From the NCBI GenBank assembly GCA_015501585.1, contig JADNRY010000170.1, positions 62,001 through 126,000 on the forward strand: DNA of 64,000 nt. Direction: 5' to 3'. Origin of the DNA: Rhodocollybia butyracea. Its lineage: Eukaryota > Basidiomycota > Agaricomycetes > Agaricales > Omphalotaceae. A program made the position numbers and the translations under genes. The notes beneath the pieces were generated by a model. It was not told the origin of the DNA. It worked only from the letters and a program-made list of their open reading frames with translations, and searched no databases. Position 1 is the first letter of the stretch; every line of letters begins with the position of its first letter. Below are positions 37,085 through 48,361 of the stretch, in pieces.

Positions 37085-37145
37085 TGTGTTGACCACTGCG
37101 TTAATGGCAGTGGGAAATCAACTGCGCCGGCTCTTGCCCCCAGTG
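37085..37145. mobile_element. Right-end fragment of the CACCGGGGGCAAG family
   Basis: GACCACTGCGTTAATGGCAG through CTTGCCCCCAGTG is nearly identical to the right TIR of 3116-4363. The rest of the element is missing. Confidence 0.65.
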
Positions 37146-38095
37146 TCAGATCTGTCTCAGATTGAAGTTTTGACGCAAGGTCAACTTTGTCAGATGTAGT
37201 CCAAGTTAAACTGTTAGCAGAGTTTGGAATTCAATATGTTCAGTACATTTCACGCGAGTGTTAGCAAAAGTCCTAGGTTTCACAGTTTTTTCATACTTTT
37301 ATCAATACTTGCTATGTAAGTAACTTGTAAGTGACCGGACATTTGGTATTTTGGTGCAATTTGGCTACAACTTACATAATTTCTTGGGTAGTCATACTAA
37401 TATCTGAAATCTACATAAAATTTAGCATTCAATACACCTTTCACCTGAAGGATAAAAGGTTCCCAGTGCTGTATTATGCCTATATAAGGAAAATTCACTA
37501 TTTTATTGCTGCAACTGATTGAGGCCTCATATTTGTATAGTTATGGGCACTAGTATAGGTGTTTTCTTCTCCTTTATGCACCAAAGTACTCTCAGACTTC
37601 AGAACAAGTTATATGGCCCTGAATGTACAGTTCACTCTAGTAGTATTATCAATAATTAGAGATGTCCACAAGTCCGGACCAAGCAGGAGGGCAAGGAACA
37701 TCTATAGGACCTGTCCACACCTGGTTTGACTCGGACTCCTGTCCTGGATCAATATGCTATGCAATTACTCCGGGATGAGGCATTCAACCCAACAACTGAT
37801 GGAGCCATGTTCTGAAACCGGTGAAGTACTTGGATTCCGGTATTTTGACTCCGTCAGATGGCTATGTACCACATTTGTTCATCATAGTGCCTCAGGGTCT
37901 CTGGTACATCTTATTACTTGCCCCAGATTGCGCCTTGGCAGGGATTAAGTCTTATACCCTTAATAAGGTATTATCAGGAACAGTCACAGGGCACAGAAGT
38001 TAAAAAGTCAAAAAAAAATTCACAGGTCATAGGACACTTTGATGATTGACCTGTGTCAAATTCAAATGAAATATTACATGCAAAATATTCCAAAA
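37146..38095. other. No gene; one hAT-type end
   Basis: TAGAGATGTCCACAAGTCCG at 37657 is a hAT-type terminus without a visible partner. No coding region was recognised. Confidence 0.4.
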
Positions 38096-38353
38096 TAGGC
38101 ACTTCAGGCAACCACCCTACCCTACCTAGTTAGGGTAAAAAAAGTGGGTACACATTCTAACCTAGGAGGTACCAATTTTTGGTATTCTACCCTGCCATAT
38201 AATCTAGTACCTGCCCACTCCTCGGTAGCTACCTGAGCAGCTACCCAGGTGGGGTTGGGTAGTTACCGAGAAGTGACATGTCACAGGTGTCCGGGGTCCT
38301 TGTCGGTAGCTACCGGAGGGTAGCTAGCGGCCAATTCAGAGTTTTCTTTTGGG
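38096..38353. mobile_element. hAT-like left end with GGTAGCTACC subterminal repeats
   Basis: GGCACTTCAGGCAACCACCC followed by palindromic GGTAGCTACC/CTACCCAGG modules. It shares only the terminus with the 8245-10145 family, so it is a related subfamily. Interrupted at 38359 by a solo LTR; similar GGTAACTACCC modules continue at about 39680. Confidence 0.5.
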
Positions 38354-39511
38354 CAGGCTGTTATGACCCGGATCTAAATCCTATACACCCAATCTTTTTT
38401 CTTCTGTAACCAACTATGAACACTATCATTAATACTTCTACTTAACATTTTACATTCATTAGTTATTCAACACCATTTGGGTTAATGCTGCACACATTCT
38501 TCCAGAACACCAGAATGATCTTTAACAGTCACTGCACAGTCTGCACAGTCATGACATCATTCTAGCTCCACAACTATGATGTCATCTTGCTACTCCACAA
38601 TCATGATGTCATTCCACTGCTCCGCAGTTATGATATCACATCACTGCTCCACAGCTATGACATCACTGCTCCACAGCTATGACATCATTGCATAGCCTCT
38701 TTACATCAATGACTCAATATCAGTCATTGCACAGCCAGATATCTGAGTCAACTACAGTTCCACATACATGACTCAATATTAGTCATTGCACAGCATTACA
38801 TAGTCAGACTGACTCATCCGCAGTATTTCCGCAGTTATGACTCAAATCTAGTCATTCCGCAGCATTTCCTAACTAGTACACATTGCACAGTATATAAGTA
38901 GTCTAGATTTACCAATGTACGTTAGACGTATTATTTTTCTTAAATCCAAACCCCCACTTGTTTGCTGTTATCACTTGTGTGAATCACCAGACCAACTCAT
39001 TGTATCTTGTTGAGCTATCTCCAAGCTACAATACACATTTATACATCTTGTTGAGCTAACTCCAAGTTGTATCCACTAACATTCACCTGTTGAGCTATCT
39101 CCTAGTGAATACTTCTTCAATTGCCACTTGTTGAGCTATCTCCGAGTTGCAACTTCCTATTACTTGTTGAGCTATCTCCGAGTATTAGACACCACACTCA
39201 CTACTACTTGTTGAGCCATCTCCGAGTATTAGGTCTGATTCATATTACTGCTTGTCGAGCCATCTCCGAGGGTAATCTTATTATTATTTGTCAAGCTATC
39301 TCCAAATAATAACTTCTGTGAGTTTCGTATTACAAACTAGTTACTAACTTTACTTGAGCCTAGTTGTTTGAGTATATATTTTTTGCCTAGCGGTTTCATC
39401 AAACGGAAAGGCTTGCTCTATAATCTCCATTAATTTCTCTTATCATTGTTACCACCGAGTTACGTACTGTGAAGGTTTGGACGAGACTATTGATCGAGTC
39501 ATAACACAGGC
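38354..39511 (+). mobile_element. Solo LTR, 1148 bp, TSD CAGGC
   Basis: The LTR runs from TGTTATGACCCGG (38359) to GAGTCATAACA (39506), with TG...CA ends and a 9-bp terminal inverted match TGTTATGAC/GTCATAACA. A perfect 5-bp duplication CAGGC flanks it (38354-38358 and 39507-39511). U3 carries many TGACTCA/CACAGTCA copies. A TATA-like GTATATAAGTAG lies at about 38891. Downstream is an array of eight or so TTGTTGAGCTATCTCC repeats spaced 40-55 bp. The orientation is inferred from TATA and AT content. Confidence 0.85.
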
Positions 39512-39863
39512 CATTTCAAATTACTGCCATGCCTGACCTTTGCAGATCTATGTGTATATAGATAGTTGCTGCACTCTGTACCAGTATTACAAAGATACCT
39601 ATCCTATCCTCCTCAGGGGGTGGAGTAGATGGCTACCACAGGGGCAATACACTCACCCACTGCATACCACTGACCCTCGGGTTGGGTAACTACCCACTAT
39701 CTCTGTGAATATGGGCCTATGAGGCAGTGAACCCACATGACACATTCTGTATGCTGAGTGCAGCAACAATCAGAATAAACAATGAGCATACTTACTAAAG
39801 GCGCTCTATCTCACCCAAGATTCAATGAAATGCTGCATTGACAGTGGCATGTAAACTTTTCAA

Positions 39864-41545
39864 TTATTGCTCCAAGATAAGGTTACTCTGTTGGTCTCGG
39901 TAATTCTTCGAGATGGTAAGACTAGCCAAATGCTCAACCAGATGTCCACCGGCTTCTTGCTCAGATTTGACATCATAATTGAACCCAAACTCCTCTATAG
40001 CCTCAACTCCACCATAAAGGCTATGAACAGCTTGGTGCATACAAGTTTTGTCCTCTGATGGTCCCCACTCTGGCAAATTATCTCCCACTGGAATGCCAAT
40101 GATGCTGTGCTCCCATGCCACAAAAAGTTGACAAAGCCGGTTTTTTTTACCTGAAGTTGATACTACTCAATATCGGCACCTAAGGCTGACCAAACAATTA
40201 GAATGAGAGTGAAACCGACAATTGCTATGACTTACCTCTCTCCATTGATGCATGGACAACTTGCCATTCCTCATTAAACCACTCCTGCATTGCGTTTTGT
40301 TTGCCTAACTATGCAGACCCAGTCTTCATGGCAGTGGTCTTGATCTAAGAGCGCACAAATACCTCTCTGCACTTGGTTGTTGCTCAACCAAAGTAGAGGA
40401 ATAGTGTCATCCTGTTCCTCATAACCAAGACTGATATCTAACCAGATATCATCGATGTCAAGATCAAATAACCCCTCCATCTCAATTTTCAGTGGTGCAA
40501 CAGAGTTCCTAGGGGCTTGAGTCTTCAGTTGGAGTAGCCTTTGCATGTCATTGCAAAGCTTGTTATACCGGTGGGTGAGCTCAGCGATACTTGGATCCCT
40601 CTGCTTGACTGAACCTGGAGTGTACTCGTAAATGTGTTTCACCATCGCAATCTCCCAATGTTACTGGAGATATCAATAATCCTGCTTCTGAGCTCATCCA
40701 CATGTAGAAACAGCGGTCAGTCAACACAAGGTCAACAGCATACTCACCTGAGAGTGTAAGGATGTTACAGGAGTTGTAAGAGTGCTTGTTGAGAGCAGAA
40801 CAAGTGTCCAGACGAATAGTAGGATTCTTGGTTATTGTTACAGGAAAATATCTACAGTATTTATACTACAGAATATAATAAACCCTATAACAATGTATGA
40901 GTCTACTTGAGTCGTACTGCTAAACATAGTGCATATACATGTGCATAATGTACCCTAGAAGATGGAGTCCGTATGGTAATTCTATAGGTATTGTTCATAG
41001 GTACTGCAAGGCAGCGTACAAGCTATGTATCATAAGACTAATAGCGAATGGCATAATTGACTACATCTATACGAACCTGCGTAGAGGCTGCGTCTAGTGT
41101 TTGAGGGTGAGTTTCAACATAGCATATATCGACAGTTCATCGATCGTATAGCAAGTGCGTCTAGTCAACTCACATTACTGATTAGATACGACTCATAAGC
41201 GGTAATCTAGTTTCAACACCACATGTCCCTGAACCGCATCCCAACTCTTGCATAGTTGTATCACTTTCTCGACTGTCGACTTTCCTTGATTTTTTGTCTG
41301 CCCTTATGCCAAAGACATTCAGGCCCTCACCCTCACATAAGCCATACCCAAGATATTTGCGGGAGTGATAGACTATCTGGCATGGCCACTGATGTCTGAA
41401 AGCATGGAAAATAGAGACCACGAAAGTCATGCAATTCATGTAAGACTTAAGAACGCCCCACTTGTCGCAGCTTCTGTGTAACTGGCAACCGATATCATAC
41501 AGCGGCTGAACAAAAAAATTGGGTGGGAGGTGTTCAAATAGTTTA
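39864..41545 (-). pseudogene. KDZ (Kyakuja-Dileera-Zisupton) transposase, C-terminal part, decayed
   Basis: The minus strand encodes, in broken frames, PPNFFVQPLYDIGCQLHRSC, WGVLKSYMNCMTF, FHAFRHQWPCQIVYHSRKYL and GEG (41545 to about 41300), then HIYEYTPGSVKQRDPSIAEL...RYNKLC...APLKIEMEGLFDLD...PLLWLSNNQVQ (40645-40274), the usual order in fungal KDZ transposases. The part following GEG differs from the expected continuation, and frames shift repeatedly, so it is inactive. The N-terminal part is cut off exactly where a Harbinger-like MITE begins (41546). Frame 40121-39864 may be the far C-terminus. Confidence 0.65.
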
Positions 41546-42041
41546 GGGCCTGTTCGGCAACATGAATCCCAGATCTTGTTGGGATTTTGCCAGATATTGC
41601 CACCATATAAAAAAGCCATCAAGCATTTGTAAGTATTACTCAGGTCAGCCAGTTGAGCACTCCATGTAAACGCGTGTGATGTCAGACTTTTCTTCCATGT
41701 TGAGGTCAACACCCCGCTGCTCTCAAATGTAGTTTTTACTTTAGGTTTCACTTGCTTAGACAATATAGAGAAATAAAATCACTTTAACAATAATATACAA
41801 TTACATTAAACTTGAAAGATGATGACCAGAACATGTTGGTCACTAGGTGGCATTGTTGAGAGTGGTCGGGACAACTTGCGGGAGAGTGAGAGGAATGTCC
41901 GACATGTCAGGGCAGGAGTTATGTCATTTCCAGAGTCATGGCGACCGTCCAGCTGATCCAAACATTTTATATAAGTCTTCAAAATCTCGCCTCTGGCAAA
42001 ATCACATAAAATCTGGATTTGTGTTGCCGAACAGGCCCTTA
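41543..42041. mobile_element. PIF/Harbinger-like MITE, 493 bp, TSD TTA
   Basis: Ends GGGCCTGTTCGGCAACATGA (41546) and TGTTGCCGAACAGGCCC (42038) are inverted. TTA flanks both sides (41543-41545, 42039-42041). The GGGCCTGTT end and TTA duplication are classic for Tourist-type MITEs. It interrupts the KDZ remnant. Confidence 0.85.
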
Positions 42042-42425
42042 CTAGTCTATGTGAACCCTCTGTGTACTTAGAAAAAGTATTGCTACTAAGATAATAAGCT
42101 TTAGTATAGCTACTGTGTACTTAGAAAGGTATTGCTACTAAGATATACATATATCTAACAATGTTTATCTGTGAGTACTAAATATTTCTTAAGCCCTCTT
42201 ATTAGACCCAGAAAAAATTCATTTAGGTGTCTTATAGGTAGGGTTAAGGGGGATTAGAAGGTGCTTGGTTAGGCCCGCCCTAAATTTTAATGCAGGTTAT
42301 GGTTAGAACCCCCTACATTACATTATAGGAGAGCCATAGGGTGTTTGCCGGCATGACCGTCCCCTGTTTAGTGTGAATATGAACACTGCAGGAAAAGGAC
42401 AACATTATGTCATAGCGCTAATTGG

Positions 42426-42822
42426 TAAGGGCCTGTTTGGCAACACGAATCCGGATTTTGTGTGATTTTGCCAGAGGTGTATATAAAATGTTTGGATCAG
42501 CTGGCCGGTCGCCATTACTCTGGAAATGACATAACTCCTGCCCTGACATGTCAGACGTTCCTCTCACTGTCTCGCAAGTCGTCTGGACCACTCTCAACAA
42601 TGCCACCTAGTGACCAACATGTTCTGGTCATCATCTTTCAAGTTTAATGTAATTGTATATTATTGTTAAAGAGTGAAACCTGAAGTAAAAACTACATTTG
42701 AGAGCGGCGGGCATGTCTGAGCATCGAGCGGGGTGTTGACCTCAACATAGAAGAAACATCTGACAGCACACGCGTTTACATGGAGACAAAATCTGAGATT
42801 TGTGTTGCAGAACAGGCCCTGA
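42426..42822. mobile_element. Second Harbinger-like MITE, opposite orientation
   Basis: Ends GGGCCTGTTTGGCAACACGA (42429) and TGTTGCAGAACAGGCCC (42819). Flanks are TAA and TGA. The interior is the reverse of 41546-42038, with a deletion in its right part. Confidence 0.75.
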
Positions 42823-42949
42823 CTTAGGATAATAGCAACAAAAACAGCAGAATGATATTGGTAGTTAAACTAAAGTATATAAGTATGAATTATCAAGATT
42901 GTGAGGGTAAGAAATATGGTGCAGCCAGCGATGCAAAGTATACTCTAAT

Positions 42950-44290
42950 CATCAGGGTCAAAGGCATCATTGTCATCATCATCTTCAATCCCATCTGCCA
43001 TCGCTGGACCCACTTTAGTCTTTGCAACTCGAGGCTTTGACGCTCATGTTGTTGGACAAATGTTGGATTTCTCCTTCATCCCCTCCTCACAAACTGTCTT
43101 AGAACTCTGCCCCCTTGATTCCCTCCCTCTGCGCTGCTCCCTTCCCAGGTTCCCTGCAAGTTTTTCCTTCAAGTGCTTCAGAGACAATTAGACGGCTCTA
43201 CTTTTTCGACTTTGATTTCTTCAACGGCCTCTTCTCTTCTTCCTCATTGCTTGCCTCATCTACAATGCAATGCCTCTTGTGACTACCTCCAGCATCTGAA
43301 CGCTGCTTCCTAGGCTTATCAATGGGATCTTCCTTCTGCTCATCAACATGGGACCAATACTCTAATGCCGAAAGTTTTCGCCAATGTGCAACCCCTTCCT
43401 TCCATGCCATGTAAAGTGTGCAGAACTGATCAGCCTAAAGATGTCCACGAGCCCGGGTCAAGTAGTACCCGGATCCGTTGCACGGGTACTTGTGGGCCTC
43501 AAGGGGCTACCCGTGACCCGTATATATCCGTGGGAAACGGATACCCGGATCCGCAGGTAGTTTAACACAAGTACTTGCGGGTACTTGTGGATCTCAGCCA
43601 ACACAGGTACTCGCAAGATACTTGTGAGTATCTGGAAGTATTTAGTACTTACAATAATAATAAAATGGTTACTACATGCAAGGTATGAGTGTGAGATACT
43701 CAGTAGGTGCCTAGTGCATAGAATAGAGCATGATGTAGGTAGAGAACAGTAGTCCTTGACTGGTACAAGTCTAGAAGCTAAAAAGAGACTATATTCATCA
43801 TAGTGTACGATAGTGTATATAGCCACTTATAACTTGCTACATGCTAGGTGGACATATGAGCTGCTCAAACAAGGTCTATTGCATAGAAGAGAGCATATTT
43901 CAGCCTTTATTTGTGCGAAAAAAAAATATTCTTGCCCTCCCACAAGGTGCTTTTGGCTTCTTGCAAGTACCTGCAAGTATCTGCAAGTAGCTTAATTTTT
44001 TTGAAGTGATACCCGTGACCCGCTGTGATCCGTGGGAAGCGGATACCCGGATCCGTGGGTAGTGATACCTGCGAGTATTCCCACGGCTCCTACCTGCGGG
44101 TACTTGCGTGGCACTTGGACTCGTGGACATCTTTAGATCAGCCTTAGTGAGCGATTGAGGTGAGACATGATCAACATTCCTTGGCCATCCTACAGCAGTG
44201 ACTTTATAGCCAACTTTGATAGCATTTTCAAAGTTGCTATAAGACATCACGGTGTTGTTAGACCCAGTAATTTCACATATTTGTCAAGCA
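42950..44290 (-). pseudogene. Unrecognised basidiomycete gene remnant, split by a hAT
   Basis: On the minus strand, FENAIKVGYKVTAVGWPRNV followed by DHVSPQSLTKAD (about 44250-44144) is separated by the 700-bp hAT from MAWKEGVAHWRKLSALEYWS and PIDKPRKQRSDAG (43410-43198). Across the insertion the reading resembles a hypothetical family found near transposases in mushroom genomes, with a GWP motif, a variable linker and a PRKQRSD motif. A tail with SKTVCEEGMKEK and ending DDDDNDAFDPDD extends to about 42950 in shifted frame. The function is unknown, and stops and shifts show it is inactive. Confidence 0.45.
43428..44143. mobile_element. hAT MITE, 700 bp, TSD GATCAGCC
   Basis: Ends TAAAGATGTCCACGAGC (43436) and CTCGTGGACATCTTTA (44135) are inverted. 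A perfect 8-bp duplication GATCAGCC flanks them (43428-43435, 44136-44143). Subterminal CCCGGATCCG, ACTTGTGGGCCTCAAGGGGC and CGTGGGAAACGGATA repeats are present at both ends. It splits the gene remnant around it. Confidence 0.9.
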
Positions 44291-44696
44291 GCATTAGCAG
44301 CAAGAAACAAAATAGAGATCAGTGACTTAAGAAGGGACTGCAGTATGATATGAACTGTGTGCTTGGCCATCTCCCCTAAAGAAGGAGCTCTAGAGCCCAC
44401 TGCAAACATTAGTAAGAGAATGATATTGAAAAAGAAATCCACACGTACTCTTCTCATGGCTACATGCGAAAGCATTCCACAAGTCAAGGAAGCCATTGGC
44501 AGTGAGATTAAACTTCTCTTGCAGAAAATCATCAACTGGCCCACATCCAAAAAAGCCAATCTGTGCAAGGTAAGATATTTGTAATAGTCAAGTCCAATGC
44601 ATTACCACTGTGCCAAAGCATTACATGCTGTGTTCGTTATCACAATAATGAAAAGCATAAATCCACCCATATCTAAATATAGTATTCGTACCCTAT
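44291..44696. other. Decayed coding-like sequence, unassigned
   Basis: Minus-strand frames (44284-44568) may extend the split hypothetical gene, but shifts prevent a firm reading. Confidence 0.3.
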
Positions 44697-45160
44697 TCAG
44701 CAAAACCCCAGATCTTCATCGCTCTAATCTTCCCCTGGCCTGCCACCTGCATCGCCCTCACTTTCACTGTCCCCGCCTCCCAAATCATCTATTCCATCCT
44801 TGCCCTCAACGCCTCCGCCACTTAAACCCAAAACCATCCAAAGCCCATACTCCTCTGGATCCTCCATTGAATCCTTCTTGGTCAGTGGTTGCTGCCAAAT
44901 CTTCGTAAACTTCCCTTTCAGTCCTTCCTATATCCTGGCTTGCTTCTTTGCATAGGCATTCAGTCCCTCCTGAAGCTCCTGCGAAATCTCGCCAGTGGGT
45001 GACCTCCAGCTTGCTTTGCATGTCCATTTGTTGGCCTGCCACTGCAATGTCACCAATGTTCTTCTCATCTCCTCCCAAAGATAGCCCACCTCCTCCTTTG
45101 TCCTAAGCACTCAAGCACGACTTCTCGCCCACTCTCCTCTTTAGTGATGCGTTTACACTT
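44697..45160 (-). pseudogene. KDZ/CxC2-type transposase C-terminal remnant
   Basis: Minus-strand reading gives ECLRTKEEVGYLWEEMRRTL, TLQWQANKW, ELQEGLNAYAKKQARI, a stop, then EGLKGKFTKIWQQPL and an acidic tail. The E-E-M-R-R-x-L ... L-x-W-x-A-x-x-W ... EGLxAYAxxQA arrangement is the usual segment C-terminal to the KDZ core in CxC2-type proteins. The core itself is not present here. At least one stop and several shifts interrupt it. Confidence 0.45.
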
Positions 45161-45767
45161 CAGCCAATGATGGTTGCTCATGAAACAGAACATTTTTTTT
45201 TGCTACACTCCAAAACCCCTCTATAGATCTACGCTCAGCCGATCCATCAAACCCATCAGCGCTTGATCTACATTATAGGGTCAGCCCGGCGCTTAAAATC
45301 AAGAGATACTAGTGTATGTATGGCTTATAATCCCAACCACTGGGCTATTATTCATAGGCTGTTTTCCATGTGTTTAGTACTTTTGTAGCACCTTGCTATC
45401 TGCCTTTCTCCCAATGACGCTTGATGGAATCCTATCTACTAGATGCGGCAAGGATTTCCAATTGGCAAAGTCTGGGTTTCACCAGTATCCAATGAGACTC
45501 CCACACATACGGCCATATCCGTGTTGCGGGCCCCGGCAGCTGTCCATCTGTGGAACTGCATTGGTCTGGGTTGATATTTTAGACTGACATACATCCCTGA
45601 TCTTGGAGCTGGTTTTTATCATTCCCCATTATGCCCAACAATGCCCAAGTCAAAGATGATGTTTGTTGACTTCGAAGGTGCAAGCTCGATTTGGAGCGAT
45701 GGTATATCCGAGACCCTGTTGGTCCACTGGTAGCTCTTATTTTTTGTCCCCAGATTTTCCAAGTGTT
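45161..45767. other. No recognisable gene
   Basis: A plus-strand open frame at 45393-45587 (Cys- and Pro-rich, 64 codons) has no recognised domain. Confidence 0.35.
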
Positions 45768-46319
45768 GAATTATCTAGTGATGTGCCGGCTACGGCTCAG
45801 GGGGGCTCAAGGCCCGGCTCAGAATTCTCAAAGCCCTGGGCCGGGGCCTGAGCCGGAGCTCAGCGCTTAATGAAGCATAGAGCAGCACGCCAAAAATTAC
45901 ACTACATGTATCATCACTTATGCCCAATTTTACACTCATGGTTTCCAGAGATATTAACCAGGCTGAAAAAAGGCTCCATTAGTGTCAAACAATTTGTTCC
46001 ACCTATCTGATGAATGTATTGAATTGGCCTTACAGATTTAAATCATCTCAAAAAGCAGGTGTATAACCTGCACACACTCAGAAAGCAACCAGAAAGCCAA
46101 AAGTATCATGGTGTAGAGTCCACCGAGGACAGGGAGCTTAGCGCCTCAAGACATGTCTCTTAAGCGCTTGGGCCCCGGCCTGAGCCTGAGCCGGCTTTGA
46201 GCCGGCCCTTCGTGGGGGCTAGGGCCCAGCTCGGATTTTTGATGAGCCCTGGCCGGGGCTTTTGAGCCGTAGCCGGGGCTTCTGAGCCGGGCCCCAGCCG
46301 GCACAACACTAGAATTATC
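45768..46319. mobile_element. hAT MITE, 536 bp, TSD GAATTATC
   Basis: TAGTGATGTGCCGGC at 45776 and GCCGGCACAACACTA ending 46311 are inverted TIRs. A perfect 8-bp duplication GAATTATC flanks them (45768-45775, 46312-46319). Subterminal GCCGGGGC/GGGCTC repeats occur at both ends. A lone left end of this family sits at 10628. Confidence 0.9.
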
Positions 46320-46370
46320 TACGTTTAGCCTCATCCTGCAGACAATGAATACACTGATCCTAAAACTCAT

Positions 46371-47203
46371 ATGCCCCCATCCGCTTACATCCTTAATTCC
46401 ACTATCTCCCCTAGATTCTTCAACTTCTCCAAAGGCTTCAGAGGGTGCAAGTCATTTGAAAAATATCTCCTGCCTTCATGGTGTATGGCTTCAACGCAAG
46501 GCCAGCATGACCAGTGTCTAACTACCATTACACGAATGTGGCTCTGTCTGTTCCCCGAAGATTACCTACCGGAGCAAAACTACCCAGAGTATCTCAAGAG
46601 CGGAAGACTTGCAGTCTCCCAATTACCAGTGAATCTCCGAACTTCCAAGCTGACCTCCATAAACGGTGGACCCTGGTCCCTCAAAATGCTTCCCGACTCT
46701 CCCGCACAAGTGGTAGAGCGAGATTCTATCTTGCAGAGTGTGATCAGCAGGAACTTAGATGTGAGCTTTCTATTCCAGATGTCTAGCATTTGATAATCAA
46801 ACCATTTTCAAACTATTAGATCACTCAACGAAAAGTCAAGAAAAGCCATGAAGACTTTGACAAAGATCTCCCGGCCTCATTCTTCACAGATGCGCTTGCT
46901 CAAGTAATGTTTGGACTCTCTTTTTCCTAACCTTAGACTAATGATCACCTTAGGCCATTGACGGATGCTTGGAGTTTCCGCTCTGCTATCATTGGTGCGA
47001 GAAAACCAACCTGGGAGGCAGAGCTTGAAGATGTATTCCGGGATTGGTTCTACCACCAGCGCATGCCATTTTCCTTCCAATTACTTTATCCGCGTATGTC
47101 TCCTTATGACCCTTTCTCTTACTATATCCCTGAAACAGTTGCTGAATTTTATTGGGCTCCGCCAGTCATCAATCTTCCCGCTCACTGGAATATAGGTCAG
47201 TAG
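46371..47203 (+). pseudogene. Unrecognised coding remnant
   Basis: Plus-strand frames look protein-coding but do not join cleanly: FQADLHKRWTLVPQNASRLS...ARFYLAECDQQELRC (46514-46750 frame), HEDFDKDLPASFFTDALAQ (about 46850-46903), and TDAWSFRSAIIGARKPTWEA...YYIPETVAEFYWAPPVINLP (46958-47203). Possible GT-AG introns exist at 46751-46815 and 46904-46950, but phases conflict. I do not recognise the family. It could be a decayed host gene or transposon cargo. Confidence 0.3.
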
Positions 47204-47699
47204 AGCGAGGAGAGTGAGGTAACATCTATACACAGTTCATCGAGGGCTAACTCCTCTGATGAAATGATAGAATAGATCATTGTATACTTATAGGAATACA
47301 ATAGCGAGCTTCCACGGCCCGATTTCCGTTGATAAACGCGATCACCATTTACTCCCACGGTCACTAACTCTCTCAACCACTAATGCGACCATCTCAACTG
47401 ACCATACGCTACGGTCTCAAAGCATTCTACCTCTGCTACTTCTCATCTCCTTTTTCACAAGGTCATTCCAAAAGTAAGTCTTTAACATGTGATCTTTGCC
47501 TTCTCTTATGTTTTAAAACTGGGCATTGTGTCAGTTTGTGGAAGATCGACGCTGATGTTTTGTGCCTCGGACAATGGACAATTAGCTATGTTGGTGTGTA
47601 ATTAAATATGTAAATAGTCTTGCAATTCTGTCTGTATACCAGTCTAATGTCACCATGGGGCGGGGTGTTTTTCCATTGCTGGAAAAAGACTGTGAAAAG
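47204..47699. other. No recognisable gene
   Basis: No domain, element end or repeat was identified. Confidence 0.35.
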
Positions 47700-48000
47700 G
47701 GGTGGGAATAATTTCCTTTCACCAAGAGTTTCCATTTTGGGAAATGTTTATTATCCACTTTGTAATTTTTTCTTGTAATTTTTCTCTTTCCCATTTGAGA
47801 TTATGTCATTTTCTCAGCTGTAAAAGAAATCGGGAGATGATCGGAAATGGTTTTTCAGGCCAAAAAACCATTTCCGATCATCTCCCGATTTCTTTTACAG
47901 CCGAGAAAATGACATAATTTCCAATGAGAAAGAGGTAAATTAAAATGAACTAATTACAAAGGGGATAAAAGATATTTTTTATCAAGGAAATTTGTTGTGA
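47700..48000. mobile_element. Foldback element with a near-perfect 50-bp hairpin
   Basis: GTCATTTTCTCAGCTGTAAA at 47804 runs through a 50-bp arm, about 8 nt of loop (CAGGCCAA) and an arm with one mismatch to 47913. Weaker pairing extends outward to about 47700 and 48000 (AATTTCCTTT against AAGGAAATTT). No TSD was fixed. The central near-identity suggests a recent insertion or recent gene conversion of the arms. Confidence 0.6.
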
Positions 48001-48219
48001 AAGATCAAAAATCCACCAGCTTTTCCCAGACATTTTCCTGGAAAGGAAAGATACCCTGGGCCATGGTGTGTACTCATTATCCTGGTCTTTCGTGTTCGTG
48101 CAGCCCTGTATCCCTGGATCCACTAAGTTATAGTAAGTTAATTGTTCAACATGAAGGCGGATTCCAAGGGTAGGGAGACTTTCTGAAGGCCTCTGCAAAC
48201 AACAGATCTATCTTGACAA

Positions 48220-48361
48220 GTAGAGAGCACAGTTCATCACCTTGGTGCACATGAACTCTCTCTGCTTTGTCCACACTCCAGTCCTGACAGGTATAGAGCA
48301 CAGTTCATCACCTTGGTGCACATGAACTCTCTCTGCTTTGTCCTAACTCCAGCATGCTTCA
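48220..48361. repeat. Tandem duplication, two 71-bp units
   Basis: GAGCACAGTTCATCACCTTG...CTCTCTCTGCTTTGTCC is present twice, 71 bp apart, almost without change. No ORF is involved. Confidence 0.85.

Noticed and set aside
36768..37522. ORFs of 61-63 aa near 36.8-37.5 kb
   Set aside because: Short, no domain, no splice context; not distinguishable from chance.
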